64,000 bases of DNA from positions 62,001-126,000 of the forward strand of contig CAVOZI010000002.1 of NCBI GenBank assembly GCA_963700895.1. The letters are read 5' to 3'. Below are positions 1-8,775 of the stretch, in pieces. The notes below the pieces were generated by a model. The model was not told where the DNA came from. It ran no database searches and was given only the letters and a program-made list of their open reading frames with translations. The stretch is from Anderseniella sp963700895 (lineage in GTDB: Bacteria; Pseudomonadota; Alphaproteobacteria; Rhizobiales; Aestuariivirgaceae). Position numbers and translations under genes: made by a program. Numbering within the stretch: the stretch's first letter is position 1; every line of letters begins with the position of its first letter.

Positions 1-1547
1 AGGAAACCGCCGAGCGCCACCTTGGCGAGCCGGTCACGCAGGCCGTCATCACCGTTCCTGCCTACTTCAACGACAGTCAGCGCCAGGCCACGAAGGACGC
101 TGGCAAGATTGCCGGGCTGGAAGTGCTGCGCATCATCAACGAACCGACCGCTGCTGCCCTGGCCTATGGCCTCGACAAGAAGGAGGCCGGCACGATTGCC
201 GTGTACGACCTTGGCGGCGGTACCTTCGACGTGTCGATTCTCGAGATCGGTGACGGCGTGTTCGAGGTGAAGTCGACCAATGGCGACACCTTTCTTGGCG
301 GTGAAGACTTCGACATGCGCATCGTCGACTACCTTGCCGACGAGTTCAAAAAGGAAAGCAGCATCGACCTGCGCAACGACAAGCTGGCCCTGCAGCGTCT
401 CAAGGAAGCTGCCGAAAAAGCCAAGATCGAGTTGTCATCCTCGACCCAGACGGAAGTAAACCTGCCGTTCATCACTGCTGACCAGTCAGGTCCGAAGCAC
501 CTGACCCTGAAGCTGAGCCGTGCCAAGCTGGAGTCGCTTGTCGATGACCTGATCCAGCGCACCGTTGCACCCTGCAAGGCGGCGCTCAAGGATGCCGGGC
601 TGTCTGCTGCAGACATCGACGAAGTCGTTCTCGTCGGTGGCATGACCCGCATGCCCAAGGTCATCGAAACAGTGAAGTCGTTCTTCGGCAAGGAGCCGCA
701 CAAGGGCGTAAACCCGGATGAGGTGGTCGCCATCGGCGCTGCCATCCAGGCTGGCGTGCTGCAGGGCGAAGTGAAGGACGTACTGTTGCTCGACGTCACG
801 CCGCTGTCGCTGGGCATCGAGACGCTGGGTGGCGTGTTCACCCGCCTGATCGACCGCAACACCACGATCCCCACCAAGAAGAGCCAGGTGTTCTCGACCG
901 CGGACGACAACCAGACGGCGGTTACCATCCGGGTGTTCCAGGGCGAGCGCGAAATGGCGGCGCACAACAAGATGCTCGGCCAGTTCGACCTGATGGGCAT
1001 TCCCCCGGCACCGCGCGGCGTTCCGCAGATCGAGGTTACCTTCGACATCGACGCCAACGGTATTGTCAACGTCTCTGCCAAGGACAAGGCCACGAGCAAG
1101 GAGCAGCAGATCCGCATCCAGGCCTCCGGCGGTCTGTCCGACGACGAGATCAACAACATGGTCAAGGATGCCGAGGCTCATGCCGAGGAAGACAAGAAGC
1201 GCAAGCAGCTTGTCGAAGCCAAGAACCATGCCGAAGCGCTGATTCACTCCACCGAGAAATCGCTGGTGGAGTACGGCGACAAGGTCTCGGAAGCCGACAA
1301 GTCGGCCGTCACCGCGGCGATTGCAGAGCTCAAGACGGCCGTGGAAGGCGAGGATACTGCCAACATCGAGGCCAAGACCAACGCGCTGGCTCAGGTTGCG
1401 ATGAAACTCGGCGAAGCCATGTATCAGAACCAGCAGTCGGATGCCGGCAGCGATGGCGAGGGAAGCAAGTCTTCCAGCACCGACGACGACGTCGTTGATG
1501 CCGATTTCGAGGAAGTCCAGGACGACGACAACAAGAAAGCGTCGTAA
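1..1547 (+). CDS. dnaK: Chaperone protein DnaK (Hsp70), 5' end outside window
   Basis: This is the ATP-driven Hsp70 chaperone that works with DnaJ and GrpE on unfolded and nascent proteins in the cytoplasm. The reading frame is open from base 3 to the stop at 1545-1547. It enters within the ATPase domain (ITVPAYFND, then IINEPTAAALAYG, DLGGGTFDVS and LVGGMTRMP), so about 125 N-terminal residues are missing. The linker VLLLDVTPLSLGIE and the substrate-binding domain follow. The acidic tail ends with the typical DDDVVDADFEEV. dnaJ follows 127 bases downstream on the same strand. The promoter and start codon lie outside the window. Confidence 0.98.
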   Translation, partial: ETAERHLGEPVTQAVITVPAYFNDSQRQATKDAGKIAGLEVLRIINEPTAAALAYGLDKKEAGTIAVYDLGGGTFDVSILEIGDGVFEVKSTNGDTFLGGEDFDMRIVDYLADEFKKESSIDLRNDKLALQRLKEAAEKAKIELSSSTQTEVNLPFITADQSGPKHLTLKLSRAKLESLVDDLIQRTVAPCKAALKDAGLSAADIDEVVLVGGMTRMPKVIETVKSFFGKEPHKGVNPDEVVAIGAAIQAGVLQGEVKDVLLLDVTPLSLGIETLGGVFTRLIDRNTTIPTKKSQVFSTADDNQTAVTIRVFQGEREMAAHNKMLGQFDLMGIPPAPRGVPQIEVTFDIDANGIVNVSAKDKATSKEQQIRIQASGGLSDDEINNMVKDAEAHAEEDKKRKQLVEAKNHAEALIHSTEKSLVEYGDKVSEADKSAVTAAIAELKTAVEGEDTANIEAKTNALAQVAMKLGEAMYQNQQSDAGSDGEGSKSSSTDDDVVDADFEEVQDDDNKKAS

Positions 1548-1562
1548 CATATGAAGGTCGGA

Positions 1563-1590
1563 TCCGGGGCGGGGCTTGCCCGTCCCCGGA
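1563..1590 (+). other. GC-rich hairpin between dnaK and dnaJ
   Basis: An inverted repeat (TCCGGGG at 1563-1569 against CCCCGGA at 1584-1590, with further internal G-C pairing) lies 15 bases after the dnaK stop. No T-run follows it, so it is not a standard intrinsic terminator. A role in partial termination or in protecting the dnaK 3' end, which would keep dnaK mRNA above dnaJ mRNA, is inference. Confidence 0.4.
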
Positions 1591-1674
1591 GCGATCATGC
1601 AAGTTGCACTGTAGTGCGCAACTCCAATCCGGCATACCAGCCGGATTTGCCGCGATAGACTGGACCAACCCGAC

Positions 1675-2832
1675 ATGGCGAAGCGTGACTACTATGAAGT
1701 TCTAGGCGTCTCCCGGAACGCCGACGAGAAGGAGCTGAAAGGCGCCTTCCGGAAAATGGCCAAGAAGTATCACCCGGATGCCAACCCCGGGGACAACACG
1801 GCCGAACAAAAATTCAAGGAAGTCAATGAGGCCTACGAGGCCCTGAAGGATCCGCAGAAGCGGGCTGCCTACGACCGTTTCGGGCATGCCGCCTTCGAGG
1901 ATGGACGTGGACCATTTGGCGGTGGTGGCCCCGGTGGCGCCGGGTTTGGTCCGGAATTTTCCTCCTCGATGTCGGACATTTTCGAGGACCTGTTCGGAGA
2001 GTTCATGGGCGGCCGGCGCGGTGGGCAGGGCCGCAGCAGCGGTCAGGCGCGAGGATCCGACCTGCGCTACGACATGGAGATATCGCTTACCGAGGCGTAT
2101 ACGGGAAAAACTGCGCAAATACGGGTGCCGACATCGGTTGCCTGCGAAACCTGCTCCGGCAGCGGCGCCAAGCCCGGCACCAGCCCGAAGACCTGCGCCA
2201 CCTGTAATGGCGTCGGCGCGGTCCGGTCATCGTCGGGGTTTTTCACCGTCGAGCGCACATGTCCCAGTTGTCAGGGGCGCGGCAACGTCATTTCTGACCC
2301 GTGCGAGAGTTGCAGCGGGCAGGGCCGCGTGAAGAAGGAACGGACGCTGTCCGTAAACATACCCGCCGGCGTGGAAGACGGCACGCGCATCCGGCTTGCC
2401 AACGAAGGCGAATCGGGTGTCCGGGGCGGACCATCCGGCGATCTCTATATCTTTCTTTCCATCAAGCCGCACGAGTTCTTCCAGCGCGATGGTGCCGACC
2501 TGTTTTCGCGGGTGCCGATCTCGATGACGGCGGCCGCGCTTGGCGGAGAAATCGAAGTCCCGACCATCGATGGTAAGAAGGCGCGGGTAACCATTCCCGA
2601 AGGTACCCAAGGCGGCAAGCAGTTCCGGCTGAAGGGCAAGGGCATGCCGGTCCTGCGATCGCAGCAGCATGGCGACATGTATATCCAGGTCAGCGTGGAA
2701 ACGCCGGTCAACCTGACCCGGAAACAGAAGGAACTCCTGCAGGAGTTTGAGGCCGAGGCCAAGGACAACTCACCCCAGTCCGCCGGATTTTTCGCCAAGG
2801 CCCGTTCATTCTGGGATAATTTCGGCGGCTGA
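1675..2832 (+). CDS. dnaJ: Chaperone protein DnaJ (Hsp40)
   Basis: This is the J-domain co-chaperone that delivers substrates to DnaK and stimulates its ATPase. The protein is 385 residues, normal for a class I DnaJ. The J domain is N-terminal with the HPD tripeptide at residues 33-35. A Gly/Phe-rich stretch covers roughly 75-125. Four CxxCxGxG zinc motifs (CETCSGSG, CATCNGVG, CPSCQGRG, CESCSGQG) lie at about 157-217, followed by the C-terminal substrate-binding region. The ATG at 1675 begins the conserved MAKRDYYEVLGV. It sits downstream of dnaK as expected for a heat-shock operon. Confidence 0.98.
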   Translation: MAKRDYYEVLGVSRNADEKELKGAFRKMAKKYHPDANPGDNTAEQKFKEVNEAYEALKDPQKRAAYDRFGHAAFEDGRGPFGGGGPGGAGFGPEFSSSMSDIFEDLFGEFMGGRRGGQGRSSGQARGSDLRYDMEISLTEAYTGKTAQIRVPTSVACETCSGSGAKPGTSPKTCATCNGVGAVRSSSGFFTVERTCPSCQGRGNVISDPCESCSGQGRVKKERTLSVNIPAGVEDGTRIRLANEGESGVRGGPSGDLYIFLSIKPHEFFQRDGADLFSRVPISMTAAALGGEIEVPTIDGKKARVTIPEGTQGGKQFRLKGKGMPVLRSQQHGDMYIQVSVETPVNLTRKQKELLQEFEAEAKDNSPQSAGFFAKARSFWDNFGG

Positions 2833-2865
2833 TTCGACAACGTTGCCGCCAGCAGGAGATTCGCC

Positions 2866-3153
2866 ATGGCCAAGGGATACTGGATCGCCCACGTAAATGT
2901 CACGGACCCTGACCGGTACAGGCAATACGCCGAACTGGCGCCCGATGTGATCGCTGCACACGGTGGCCGATTCCTTGCCCGTGCCGGCAAGTTCCAGCTG
3001 ATGGAAGGTTCCGGCAAGACGCGTAATGTTGTGACGGAGTTTCCAAGCTTCGAAGACGCGGTGAAGTGCTGGAACTCGCCCGGCTACCAGGCTGCGCGCG
3101 CCAAGCGGGATGGAGCCGGTGAGGTCGATATCGTCATCGTCGAGGGCGTGTAG
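2866..3153 (+). CDS. DUF1330 family protein
   Basis: A 95-residue protein that matches the DUF1330 family (small ferredoxin-like alpha+beta fold): GYWIAHVNVTDPDRYRQY near the N-terminus, a central FLARAGKFQLMEG-like strand and the conserved FPSFEDAVKCWNSPGYQ segment. The biochemical role of the family is not established. A clear AGGAG ribosome-binding site lies 9 bases upstream of the ATG. It follows dnaJ after 33 bases on the same strand, so co-transcription is possible, but I see nothing tying it to protein folding. Confidence 0.85.
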   Translation: MAKGYWIAHVNVTDPDRYRQYAELAPDVIAAHGGRFLARAGKFQLMEGSGKTRNVVTEFPSFEDAVKCWNSPGYQAARAKRDGAGEVDIVIVEGV

Positions 3154-3169
3154 GCGTCAATCTTGACGC
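3154..3169. repeat. Perfect inverted repeat after the DUF1330 gene
   Basis: GCGTCAA, two bases, then TTGACGC directly follows the DUF1330 stop codon. The two-base loop is too tight for an ordinary hairpin and no T-run follows, so an operator-like palindrome is as likely as a terminator. The rest of the gap up to dapB (3170-3350) shows no feature I can name. Confidence 0.3.
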
Positions 3170-3350
3170 GGCCATACCTGCAGGCGACTGCTGACCGATA
3201 CGCGGTGCATGAACCGTGTTTTCCACTCCCGTTCAAGTTTGCCCGCAACAGGCTGGACGCGCAGCATGGGACTTGTCCGCTATCTAGCCATTGACAGCCG
3301 GGACTGGTATCAGAAATCCAATCAACCAGCTGCGATCGGAGAGCCCCAAC

Positions 3351-4157
3351 ATGTTGAAGCTTGTCATTGCAGGCGCCGGCGGCCGCATGGGCCAGACGCT
3401 CACGCGGCTCGTACATGCGCATGGTGCCTGCGAGGTGGCGGGCGGGCTTGAACCTTCCGGCTCACCGCATGTGGGGAAGGACCAGGGTATTGCTGCCGGC
3501 ATCGGCGAAATCGGCGTCACAATCAGCGACGACCCGTTGACGGTTCTGGCAAAAGCGGACGGGTTGATCGACTTCACCGTGCCTGCCGCCAGCGTCCGGT
3601 TGAGCGAGATCTCCGCCCAGGCCCGTATCGTGCACGTTATCGGTACGACGGGTTTCAGCGAAACCGATGAAGAAGCCATCCGGGCAGCCTCGCGCCATGC
3701 GCGGATCGTCAAGTCCGGCAACATGAGCCTTGGTGTCAACCTGTTGGCCTCGCTGGTGAAACAGGTTGCTGCAGCGCTCGATGAAAGTTTTGACATCGAA
3801 GTACTGGAGATGCACCACCGGCACAAGATCGATGCGCCATCTGGCACCGCCTTGCTGCTGGGGCAGGCCGCAGCGGATGGACGCGGCATAGACCTCGCCA
3901 AGCGGTCGGTGCGCACACGCGATGGCCACACCGGTGCGCGTCCGGAAGGCGACATCGGTTTTGCAACCTTGCGTGGCGGCAGCGTGGTGGGTGATCACAG
4001 CGTAGTTTTCGCCGGTCCGTCCGAACGGATTACTGTCTCGCATCATGCCGAGTCCCGCGAGATTTTCGCCAATGGCGCCATCAGAGCGGCGCTGTGGGCA
4101 TTCGACAAAAAGCCGGGTCTGTATTCCATGGCTGATGTGCTAGGCATCGGCAGCTAA
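3351..4157 (+). CDS. dapB: 4-hydroxy-tetrahydrodipicolinate reductase DapB
   Basis: This enzyme reduces hydroxy-tetrahydrodipicolinate with NAD(P)H in the diaminopimelate/lysine pathway, feeding peptidoglycan and lysine synthesis. At 268 residues it has the usual family length. Residues 5-14 are the dinucleotide-binding IAGAGGRMGQ, DFTVPAA follows at about 74-80 and GTTGF at 98-102. The active-site block is HHRHKIDAPSGTA, with HHRHK at 155-159. The frame is open further upstream, but the ATG at 3351 gives the conserved N-terminus MLKLVIAGAGG, so I use it. gpmA follows 28 bases later. Confidence 0.97.
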   Translation: MLKLVIAGAGGRMGQTLTRLVHAHGACEVAGGLEPSGSPHVGKDQGIAAGIGEIGVTISDDPLTVLAKADGLIDFTVPAASVRLSEISAQARIVHVIGTTGFSETDEEAIRAASRHARIVKSGNMSLGVNLLASLVKQVAAALDESFDIEVLEMHHRHKIDAPSGTALLLGQAAADGRGIDLAKRSVRTRDGHTGARPEGDIGFATLRGGSVVGDHSVVFAGPSERITVSHHAESREIFANGAIRAALWAFDKKPGLYSMADVLGIGS

Positions 4158-4185
4158 TCTCAGAAGCACAAGCAAGAAGGCCTGA

Positions 4186-4812
4186 ATGCGAATGAGCGGA
4201 ACCCTCGTGCTCGTCCGGCATGGACAAAGCGACTGGAACCTGAAGAACCTGTTCACGGGCTGGGAAAACCCTGGTCTTACGGACAAGGGTGTCGAAGAAG
4301 CCCATGCTGCCGGCCGCAACCTGAAGGCAGAGGGGCTGAAGTTTGACGTGGCATTCACCAGCGACCTGTCGCGTGCCCAGAAAACGCTCGACATCATTCT
4401 CGAGGAACTCGGCCAGGCAGACCTGCCGGTGACCCGGGATCAGGCCCTGAACGAGCGCGACTATGGCGATCTCACCGGGCTGAACAAGGATGATGCACGG
4501 GCAAAGTGGGGCGAAGAGCAAGTCCATGTCTGGCGGCGCTCCTACGATGTTGCCCCGCCCGGCGGCGAAAGCCTGCGTGACACGCTGGCCCGCTCCCTGC
4601 CCTACTACATGAAGGCGATTCAGCCACACGTTCTCGACGGCAAGACCGTCATCGTTGCGGCACATGGCAACTCGCTGCGCTCGCTGGTTATGGCGATCGA
4701 GGGTCTGACACCAGAAGAAATTCTCAAGCGGGAAATCGCTACCGGGGTGCCGATAGTCTACAAGCTTAATCCCAACAGCACTGTCGCATCGGTCAAGGTG
4801 CTGCAGCATTGA
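4186..4812 (+). CDS. gpmA: 2,3-bisphosphoglycerate-dependent phosphoglycerate mutase
   Basis: Interconverts 3- and 2-phosphoglycerate in glycolysis and gluconeogenesis through a phosphohistidine. The catalytic RHGQSDWN motif holds His12. Other family blocks are FTGWENPGLTDKG, ERDYGDLTGLNKDDARAKWG, APPGGESLRDT and the second histidine in AAHGNSLRSL. Length is 208 residues, typical of the compact alphaproteobacterial form. Two in-frame ATGs, 4186 and 4192, are possible. AGAAGG at 4173-4180 sits at a good distance from the first. The gene ends 33 bases before the convergent methyltransferase gene. Confidence 0.96.
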   Translation: MRMSGTLVLVRHGQSDWNLKNLFTGWENPGLTDKGVEEAHAAGRNLKAEGLKFDVAFTSDLSRAQKTLDIILEELGQADLPVTRDQALNERDYGDLTGLNKDDARAKWGEEQVHVWRRSYDVAPPGGESLRDTLARSLPYYMKAIQPHVLDGKTVIVAAHGNSLRSLVMAIEGLTPEEILKREIATGVPIVYKLNPNSTVASVKVLQH

Positions 4813-4845
4813 AGCGATCGCTGTCCGGGACGGAGTTGACCGTGC

Positions 4846-5700
4846 TTACAGGCTTCCTGTTGTTCCCGCTTCCCAGCCGAGGATCGCCTTCTTGCGGGTC
4901 AATCCCCAATGATAACCGCACAGATCGCCTGACTTGCCCAGCACGCGATGGCAAGGCACCACGAACGAGATCGGATTGCGGCCCACCGCCGTCCCGACGG
5001 CCCGGACAGCCTTGGGTTTGCCGATATGACGCGCGACGTCGGAATAGGTCGTTGCGCGGCCCATCGGAATGCGCAACAGCGTCTCCCAGGTGCGCACCTC
5101 AAAGTCGGTACCGATCAGCGTTATGCGAAGCGGCTGATCCGGCGTCCACTGGCTCTGGTCAAAGATGCGGCGCGCCGTTGGGGCAATGGCCGCGTCGTCG
5201 CGCACATATTCTGCCCTGGGCCAGCGCCCCCGCATGTCCTCAAAGGCAGCCACCGGATCGTCCTCGTCGGCGAAAGCAAGGCCGGCAAGGCCATGCGGCG
5301 TTACAAGTACAACCGCAATGCCAAAGGGCGATGGATGAAGCCCCCAGGTTATGGTCAATCCCTCGCCGCGCGCCCTGTAAACACCCGGCGGCATGCCCTC
5401 ATGCGTAACGAACAAATCATGCAATCGGCCGGGGCCAGACAAGCCTACTTCATATGTTGCATCGAGAACGGTGGCTGAATCCTTCAGCAGTTTACGTGCC
5501 CGGTCCAGCGTGATGGCTTGCATGAATGACTTGGGTGTGATCCCCGCCCACCGGCTGAAGCTGCGCTGTACCGTGTCCGGGCTGGCCCCCACATTGAAGG
5601 CGATCTCGTCGAGCGATGGCTGCTCCTGCCAATGGCCGGAGAGAAACTCGATGGTGCGGCGGACCAGTTCGTAGTCGCCGGAAGCCGGTATCTGAAGCAT
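4846..5700 (-). CDS. Ada-type AraC-HTH / methylated-DNA-cysteine methyltransferase
   Basis: A 284-residue DNA-repair protein with two parts. Residues about 10-110 form an AraC-type helix-turn-helix region (SLDEIAFNVGASPDTVQRSF, then LDATYEVGLSGPGRLHDLF). The C-terminal half is an O6-alkylguanine methyltransferase with the acceptor PCHR motif at Cys250 and the preceding GRATTYSDVARHIG and AVRAVGTAVGRNPI blocks. It removes methyl groups from O6-methylguanine by suicidal transfer to the cysteine. The N-terminal zinc domain of E. coli Ada, which repairs phosphotriesters, is absent, so the usual methylation-triggered activation cannot work in the same way. Confidence 0.92.
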   Translation of the reverse strand: MLQIPASGDYELVRRTIEFLSGHWQEQPSLDEIAFNVGASPDTVQRSFSRWAGITPKSFMQAITLDRARKLLKDSATVLDATYEVGLSGPGRLHDLFVTHEGMPPGVYRARGEGLTITWGLHPSPFGIAVVLVTPHGLAGLAFADEDDPVAAFEDMRGRWPRAEYVRDDAAIAPTARRIFDQSQWTPDQPLRITLIGTDFEVRTWETLLRIPMGRATTYSDVARHIGKPKAVRAVGTAVGRNPISFVVPCHRVLGKSGDLCGYHWGLTRKKAILGWEAGTTGSL

Positions 5701-5789
5701 TCGACAATCCTTGGCTGATAGCCTGATTTGCCCAGACCGTAGCCGTCTGCCCTGCAGTCTTCCACCCGATTCACGGGCACAACGCGCTG

Positions 5790-6257
5790 TCAGATGCGGG
5801 GGCTGAGCAACAGCCCATTCAGCGCGCTCGAAAGGGACTTGCGATCATCCGGCGAGAGGAAGCTGCCGATCTCTGTCCTGGCGCCGCGCGATACGAGGTA
5901 GAGGCGGCCGATCAAGTCGCGCTCGGCGTCATTTTCCAGCTCAACCCTCGTCCACTGCCGGACGAAACTCTGGCTGGCATCCGGCTTTCCGGGCTTGTGG
6001 CGCGCCAGCACGATCTCACCATCCTTGATGATGATGGTCTCCCGCGCCTTGCCATCACGGAAATTGCGCTCCAACGCCCACCAGATGAGCAGCACGTCGA
6101 GGCCGAAGAAGCCGAACACCGGCCAGGCGCCGAGCATCAGGAACCCGGCTCCGGCGATAAAGCTTACCAGCGCAATGCAAGCCATCAGCACTGCAAAACC
6201 CCGCCGGCTGAGCGATCGGTGCGGATACAAGTGGATTATTGTCGGTTCAGACTTCAC
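5790..6257 (-). CDS. DUF2244 family membrane protein
   Basis: A protein of about 155 residues with HLYPHRSLSRRGF near the start, two adjacent hydrophobic helices (about residues 24-60, including IALVSFIAGAGFLMLGAWPVFGFFGLDVLLIWWAL), then a soluble domain with NDAERDLIGRLYLVSRGARTEIGSFLSPDDR. This is the DUF2244 arrangement; its function is unknown. The frame runs open far upstream, but that part lies antisense to nth. No in-frame ATG precedes the conserved region, so I take the GTG at 6257. It diverges from nth across 70 bases, where a promoter for each could sit. Confidence 0.8.
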   Translation of the reverse strand: MKSEPTIIHLYPHRSLSRRGFAVLMACIALVSFIAGAGFLMLGAWPVFGFFGLDVLLIWWALERNFRDGKARETIIIKDGEIVLARHKPGKPDASQSFVRQWTRVELENDAERDLIGRLYLVSRGARTEIGSFLSPDDRKSLSSALNGLLLSPRI

Positions 6258-6327
6258 GGCAACGAAACTAGAGGCTCTTGATTGTTTTAAAGATGCCGAA
6301 CTGGCGCATACAGGAGAACACTGATCC

Positions 6328-6984
6328 ATGGCCCGGCGCAAGAAGCTCAAGCCTGACGAAATCGAAGAAGTGTTCCGGCGGTTCCAGCACGCCAATCCGC
6401 ATCCCGAGGGCGAACTCGAATCAGTCAATACGTTCACTTTCCTGGTTGCCGTCGTGCTGTCCGCACAAGCCACGGATGAGGGCGTGAACAAGGCCACGCG
6501 CGCACTGTTCAAGGCAGCCGATACTCCGGAAAAAATGGTAGCGCTGGGCGAAGACCGGGTTCGGGACTTGATCAAGACCATCGGCTTGTTCCGCAACAAG
6601 GCAAAAAACGTCATCCTGCTGTCCAGGGCATTGATAGATAAACATGGCAGTCTTGTGCCGGCAACGCGCAGTGAGCTCGAAGCGTTGCCGGGCGTCGGGC
6701 GCAAGACCGCCAACGTCGTCCTGAACATCTGCTTTGGCCAGCCCACCATCGCGGTCGATACCCACCTGTTCCGCGTCTCCAACCGCACAGGACTGGCACC
6801 GGGCAAGACACCGCTGGCGGTCGAACAGGGGCTAATGAAGGCGATACCAGACCAGTACCTGCTGCATGCACACCACTGGCTCATCCTGCATGGACGCTAT
6901 GTGTGCAAGGCCCGCAAGCCGGAGTGCCGGCGTTGCCTGATCAGCGATCTGTGTCTGTATCCGGCAAAAACGATTCCCGCTTGA
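6328..6984 (+). CDS. nth: Endonuclease III (DNA glycosylase/AP lyase)
   Basis: Base-excision repair glycosylase that removes oxidised pyrimidines and nicks abasic sites. In the 218 residues, LSAQATD, the helix-hairpin-helix LPGVGRKTAN with catalytic Lys126, and VDTHLFRVSNR with Asp144 are all intact. The C-terminus has the [4Fe-4S] pattern Cys193-x6-Cys200-x2-Cys203-x5-Cys209. An AGGAGA ribosome-binding site precedes the ATG. Its stop is separated by a single base from the stop of the convergent membrane-protein gene. Confidence 0.97.
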   Translation: MARRKKLKPDEIEEVFRRFQHANPHPEGELESVNTFTFLVAVVLSAQATDEGVNKATRALFKAADTPEKMVALGEDRVRDLIKTIGLFRNKAKNVILLSRALIDKHGSLVPATRSELEALPGVGRKTANVVLNICFGQPTIAVDTHLFRVSNRTGLAPGKTPLAVEQGLMKAIPDQYLLHAHHWLILHGRYVCKARKPECRRCLISDLCLYPAKTIPA

Positions 6985-6985
6985 G

Positions 6986-7663
6986 CTAGGCGGCCACGCG
7001 CAGGCCTGCGTCTGCGCTGATCCGCTTGAAGATGTGCACGAAGTACGATGTCGAGAACAGCGGCACGAGAATGTTCACGAACGGTATGAGCGCAAGACCG
7101 GCCGGTATCAGCCCGGCTGCCCAGATACGGCTGGAATTGGCCTTGCGAAACGCCACCGCATCGCGAACCGGCATGTGCCGGACGGCGGCCATGGTGAAGA
7201 ATTCACGGCTGAGAAGGTAGGCGTTGACAACCAGCATGATCAAGGCGCCGATGCCGAGAAACACCACGGGCAGCACAAGGATGTTGACCAGCAACACGAG
7301 GAGGCCGAATTGCACGCCCATGAGTGCTGACGACAACGCACTGGGCGGACGGCCGACACGATCTGACGGATAATGCTTGCGCTCGACAATGTCCGCCACG
7401 GTATCGAGGAACAGACCGGCGAATATGGCCGTCACCGGCGCCATCAGGAAAAAGAAGCCGACGAAGATGCCAAGGCTTGCCACGGTGGCAATTACCTCGT
7501 CCAGCCATGGCCACGGCAACACCAGCAAGGCGGTGGCGCCGACCCAGACTGCAACCAGCAAACCGGTGAACAGCAGCATTGTCAGTCCCAGGGCTTTCCA
7601 GAGCACTGGCCTGACTGCCGGAGACAGAACGTCATTGGCAGCGCGAAAGGCAGAAGAAATCAT
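6986..7663 (-). CDS. EI24/CysZ-like inner-membrane protein
   Basis: A 225-residue polytopic protein with strongly hydrophobic segments at about 25-55, 62-90, 118-150 and 180-215. The VLWKALGLT start, the FFLMAPVTAIFAGLFLDTVADIVE block and SREFFTMAAVRHMP resemble the EI24/CysZ family, whose best-known member is a sulfate permease. Nothing nearby concerns sulfur metabolism, so a transport substrate cannot be assigned here. It is transcribed away from the adenosine kinase gene, with a 134-base gap (7664-7797) that may hold both promoters. Confidence 0.8.
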   Translation of the reverse strand: MISSAFRAANDVLSPAVRPVLWKALGLTMLLFTGLLVAVWVGATALLVLPWPWLDEVIATVASLGIFVGFFFLMAPVTAIFAGLFLDTVADIVERKHYPSDRVGRPPSALSSALMGVQFGLLVLLVNILVLPVVFLGIGALIMLVVNAYLLSREFFTMAAVRHMPVRDAVAFRKANSSRIWAAGLIPAGLALIPFVNILVPLFSTSYFVHIFKRISADAGLRVAA

Positions 7664-7797
7664 GTGCGTGTCCCATACGATTTGGCGACCACCGGCACTT
7701 GGGGTCGTGTCGGGCTGGTTACAAGGTTGGCTTGCATAGCCTCAACAGTGTTGTGTATTCACCTGTCTGATTCACCCATCAGCTTACAGGATATCCC

Positions 7798-8775
7798 ATG
7801 CCCGAACCGGAACACGATGTCATCGGCATCGGCAACGCCATTGTCGATGTGATCGCCCGCCATGATGACAGCTTCCTGTCAGCCAATGGCCTGCAGAAAG
7901 GGTCGATGCAGCTGGTGGATGAAGCAGGCGCCCTGTCCTTGTATGACAAGCTTGGTCCAGCCATGGAGATTTCCGGCGGGTCCGCCGCCAACACCATTGC
8001 CGGTGTCACCTCGCTGGGTGGCACCGCGCGGTATGTCGGCAAGGTTGCCAATGACCAGCTTGGCGGCGTTTTCACCCATGACATCCGGGCGGCCGGCGTA
8101 AGCTACGGCACCGAGGCGCTTGCAGGCGGACCGCAGACGGCGCGCTGCATGGTCGTGGTCACACCGGACGGTCAACGCACCATGTCGACGTTCCTCGGCG
8201 CAAGCGCCCTGCTGGGTCCGGACGACATCCTCGAGGACGAGATTGCCAATGCAGGCATCACTTATCTGGAGGGCTATCTCTGGGACCGGCCGGAAGCCAA
8301 GGAGGCGTTCCGCAAGGCCGCAGGGCTTGCGGCCCGCAATGGGCGGAAGGTGGCATTGACCCTTTCGGATTCGTTCTGCGTGGACCGGCACCGTGTCAGC
8401 TTTCTCACACTCATTCGCGATGGCATTGATGTGCTGTTCGCCAACGAATCAGAGTTGTTGTCCCTTTACCAGACCAGTGACTTTGACGACGCCGTGCGGC
8501 AAGTGAAGGCAGACTGCCAAATCGCAGCAGTCACCCGGTCAGAAAAGGGCAGCGTCATCGTCAACGGCAATGATGCAATTGCGGTGAATGCCGTTCCGGT
8601 CCACGAGGTGGTGGACACGACCGGCGCTGGCGACCTGTATGCCGCAGGCTTCCTGTTCGGCCTCTCCCAGGGCAAACCGCTTGCCGAATGCGCCCGCATC
8701 GGACACGTGGCAGCCGCCGAAATCATTTCGCACATGGGCGCCCGGCCGGTGGCGAAGCTTTCCACCCTGGTTTAG
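7798..8775 (+). CDS. Adenosine kinase-like PfkB family sugar/nucleoside kinase
   Basis: A 325-residue ribokinase-fold enzyme. The N-terminal GIGNAIVDVIA, the GGSAANTIAGVTSLGG motif and the C-terminal PfkB signature DTTGAGDLYAAGFLFGLSQG with the catalytic Asp are present. Alphaproteobacterial proteins of this type are annotated as adenosine kinases that phosphorylate adenosine to AMP. The exact substrate is inferred from family resemblance. Its TAG stop overlaps the stop codon of the convergent coaA gene. Confidence 0.88.
   Translation: MPEPEHDVIGIGNAIVDVIARHDDSFLSANGLQKGSMQLVDEAGALSLYDKLGPAMEISGGSAANTIAGVTSLGGTARYVGKVANDQLGGVFTHDIRAAGVSYGTEALAGGPQTARCMVVVTPDGQRTMSTFLGASALLGPDDILEDEIANAGITYLEGYLWDRPEAKEAFRKAAGLAARNGRKVALTLSDSFCVDRHRVSFLTLIRDGIDVLFANESELLSLYQTSDFDDAVRQVKADCQIAAVTRSEKGSVIVNGNDAIAVNAVPVHEVVDTTGAGDLYAAGFLFGLSQGKPLAECARIGHVAAAEIISHMGARPVAKLSTLV

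Noticed and set aside
486..1676. A 396-codon open frame antisense to dnaK
   Set aside because: It mirrors the dnaK coding frame, has no recognisable domain, and dnaK is unmistakable on the plus strand.
6258..6884. Upstream extension of the DUF2244 frame on the minus strand
   Set aside because: It lies antisense to nth and has no resemblance to DUF2244; the conserved protein begins at the GTG at 6257.
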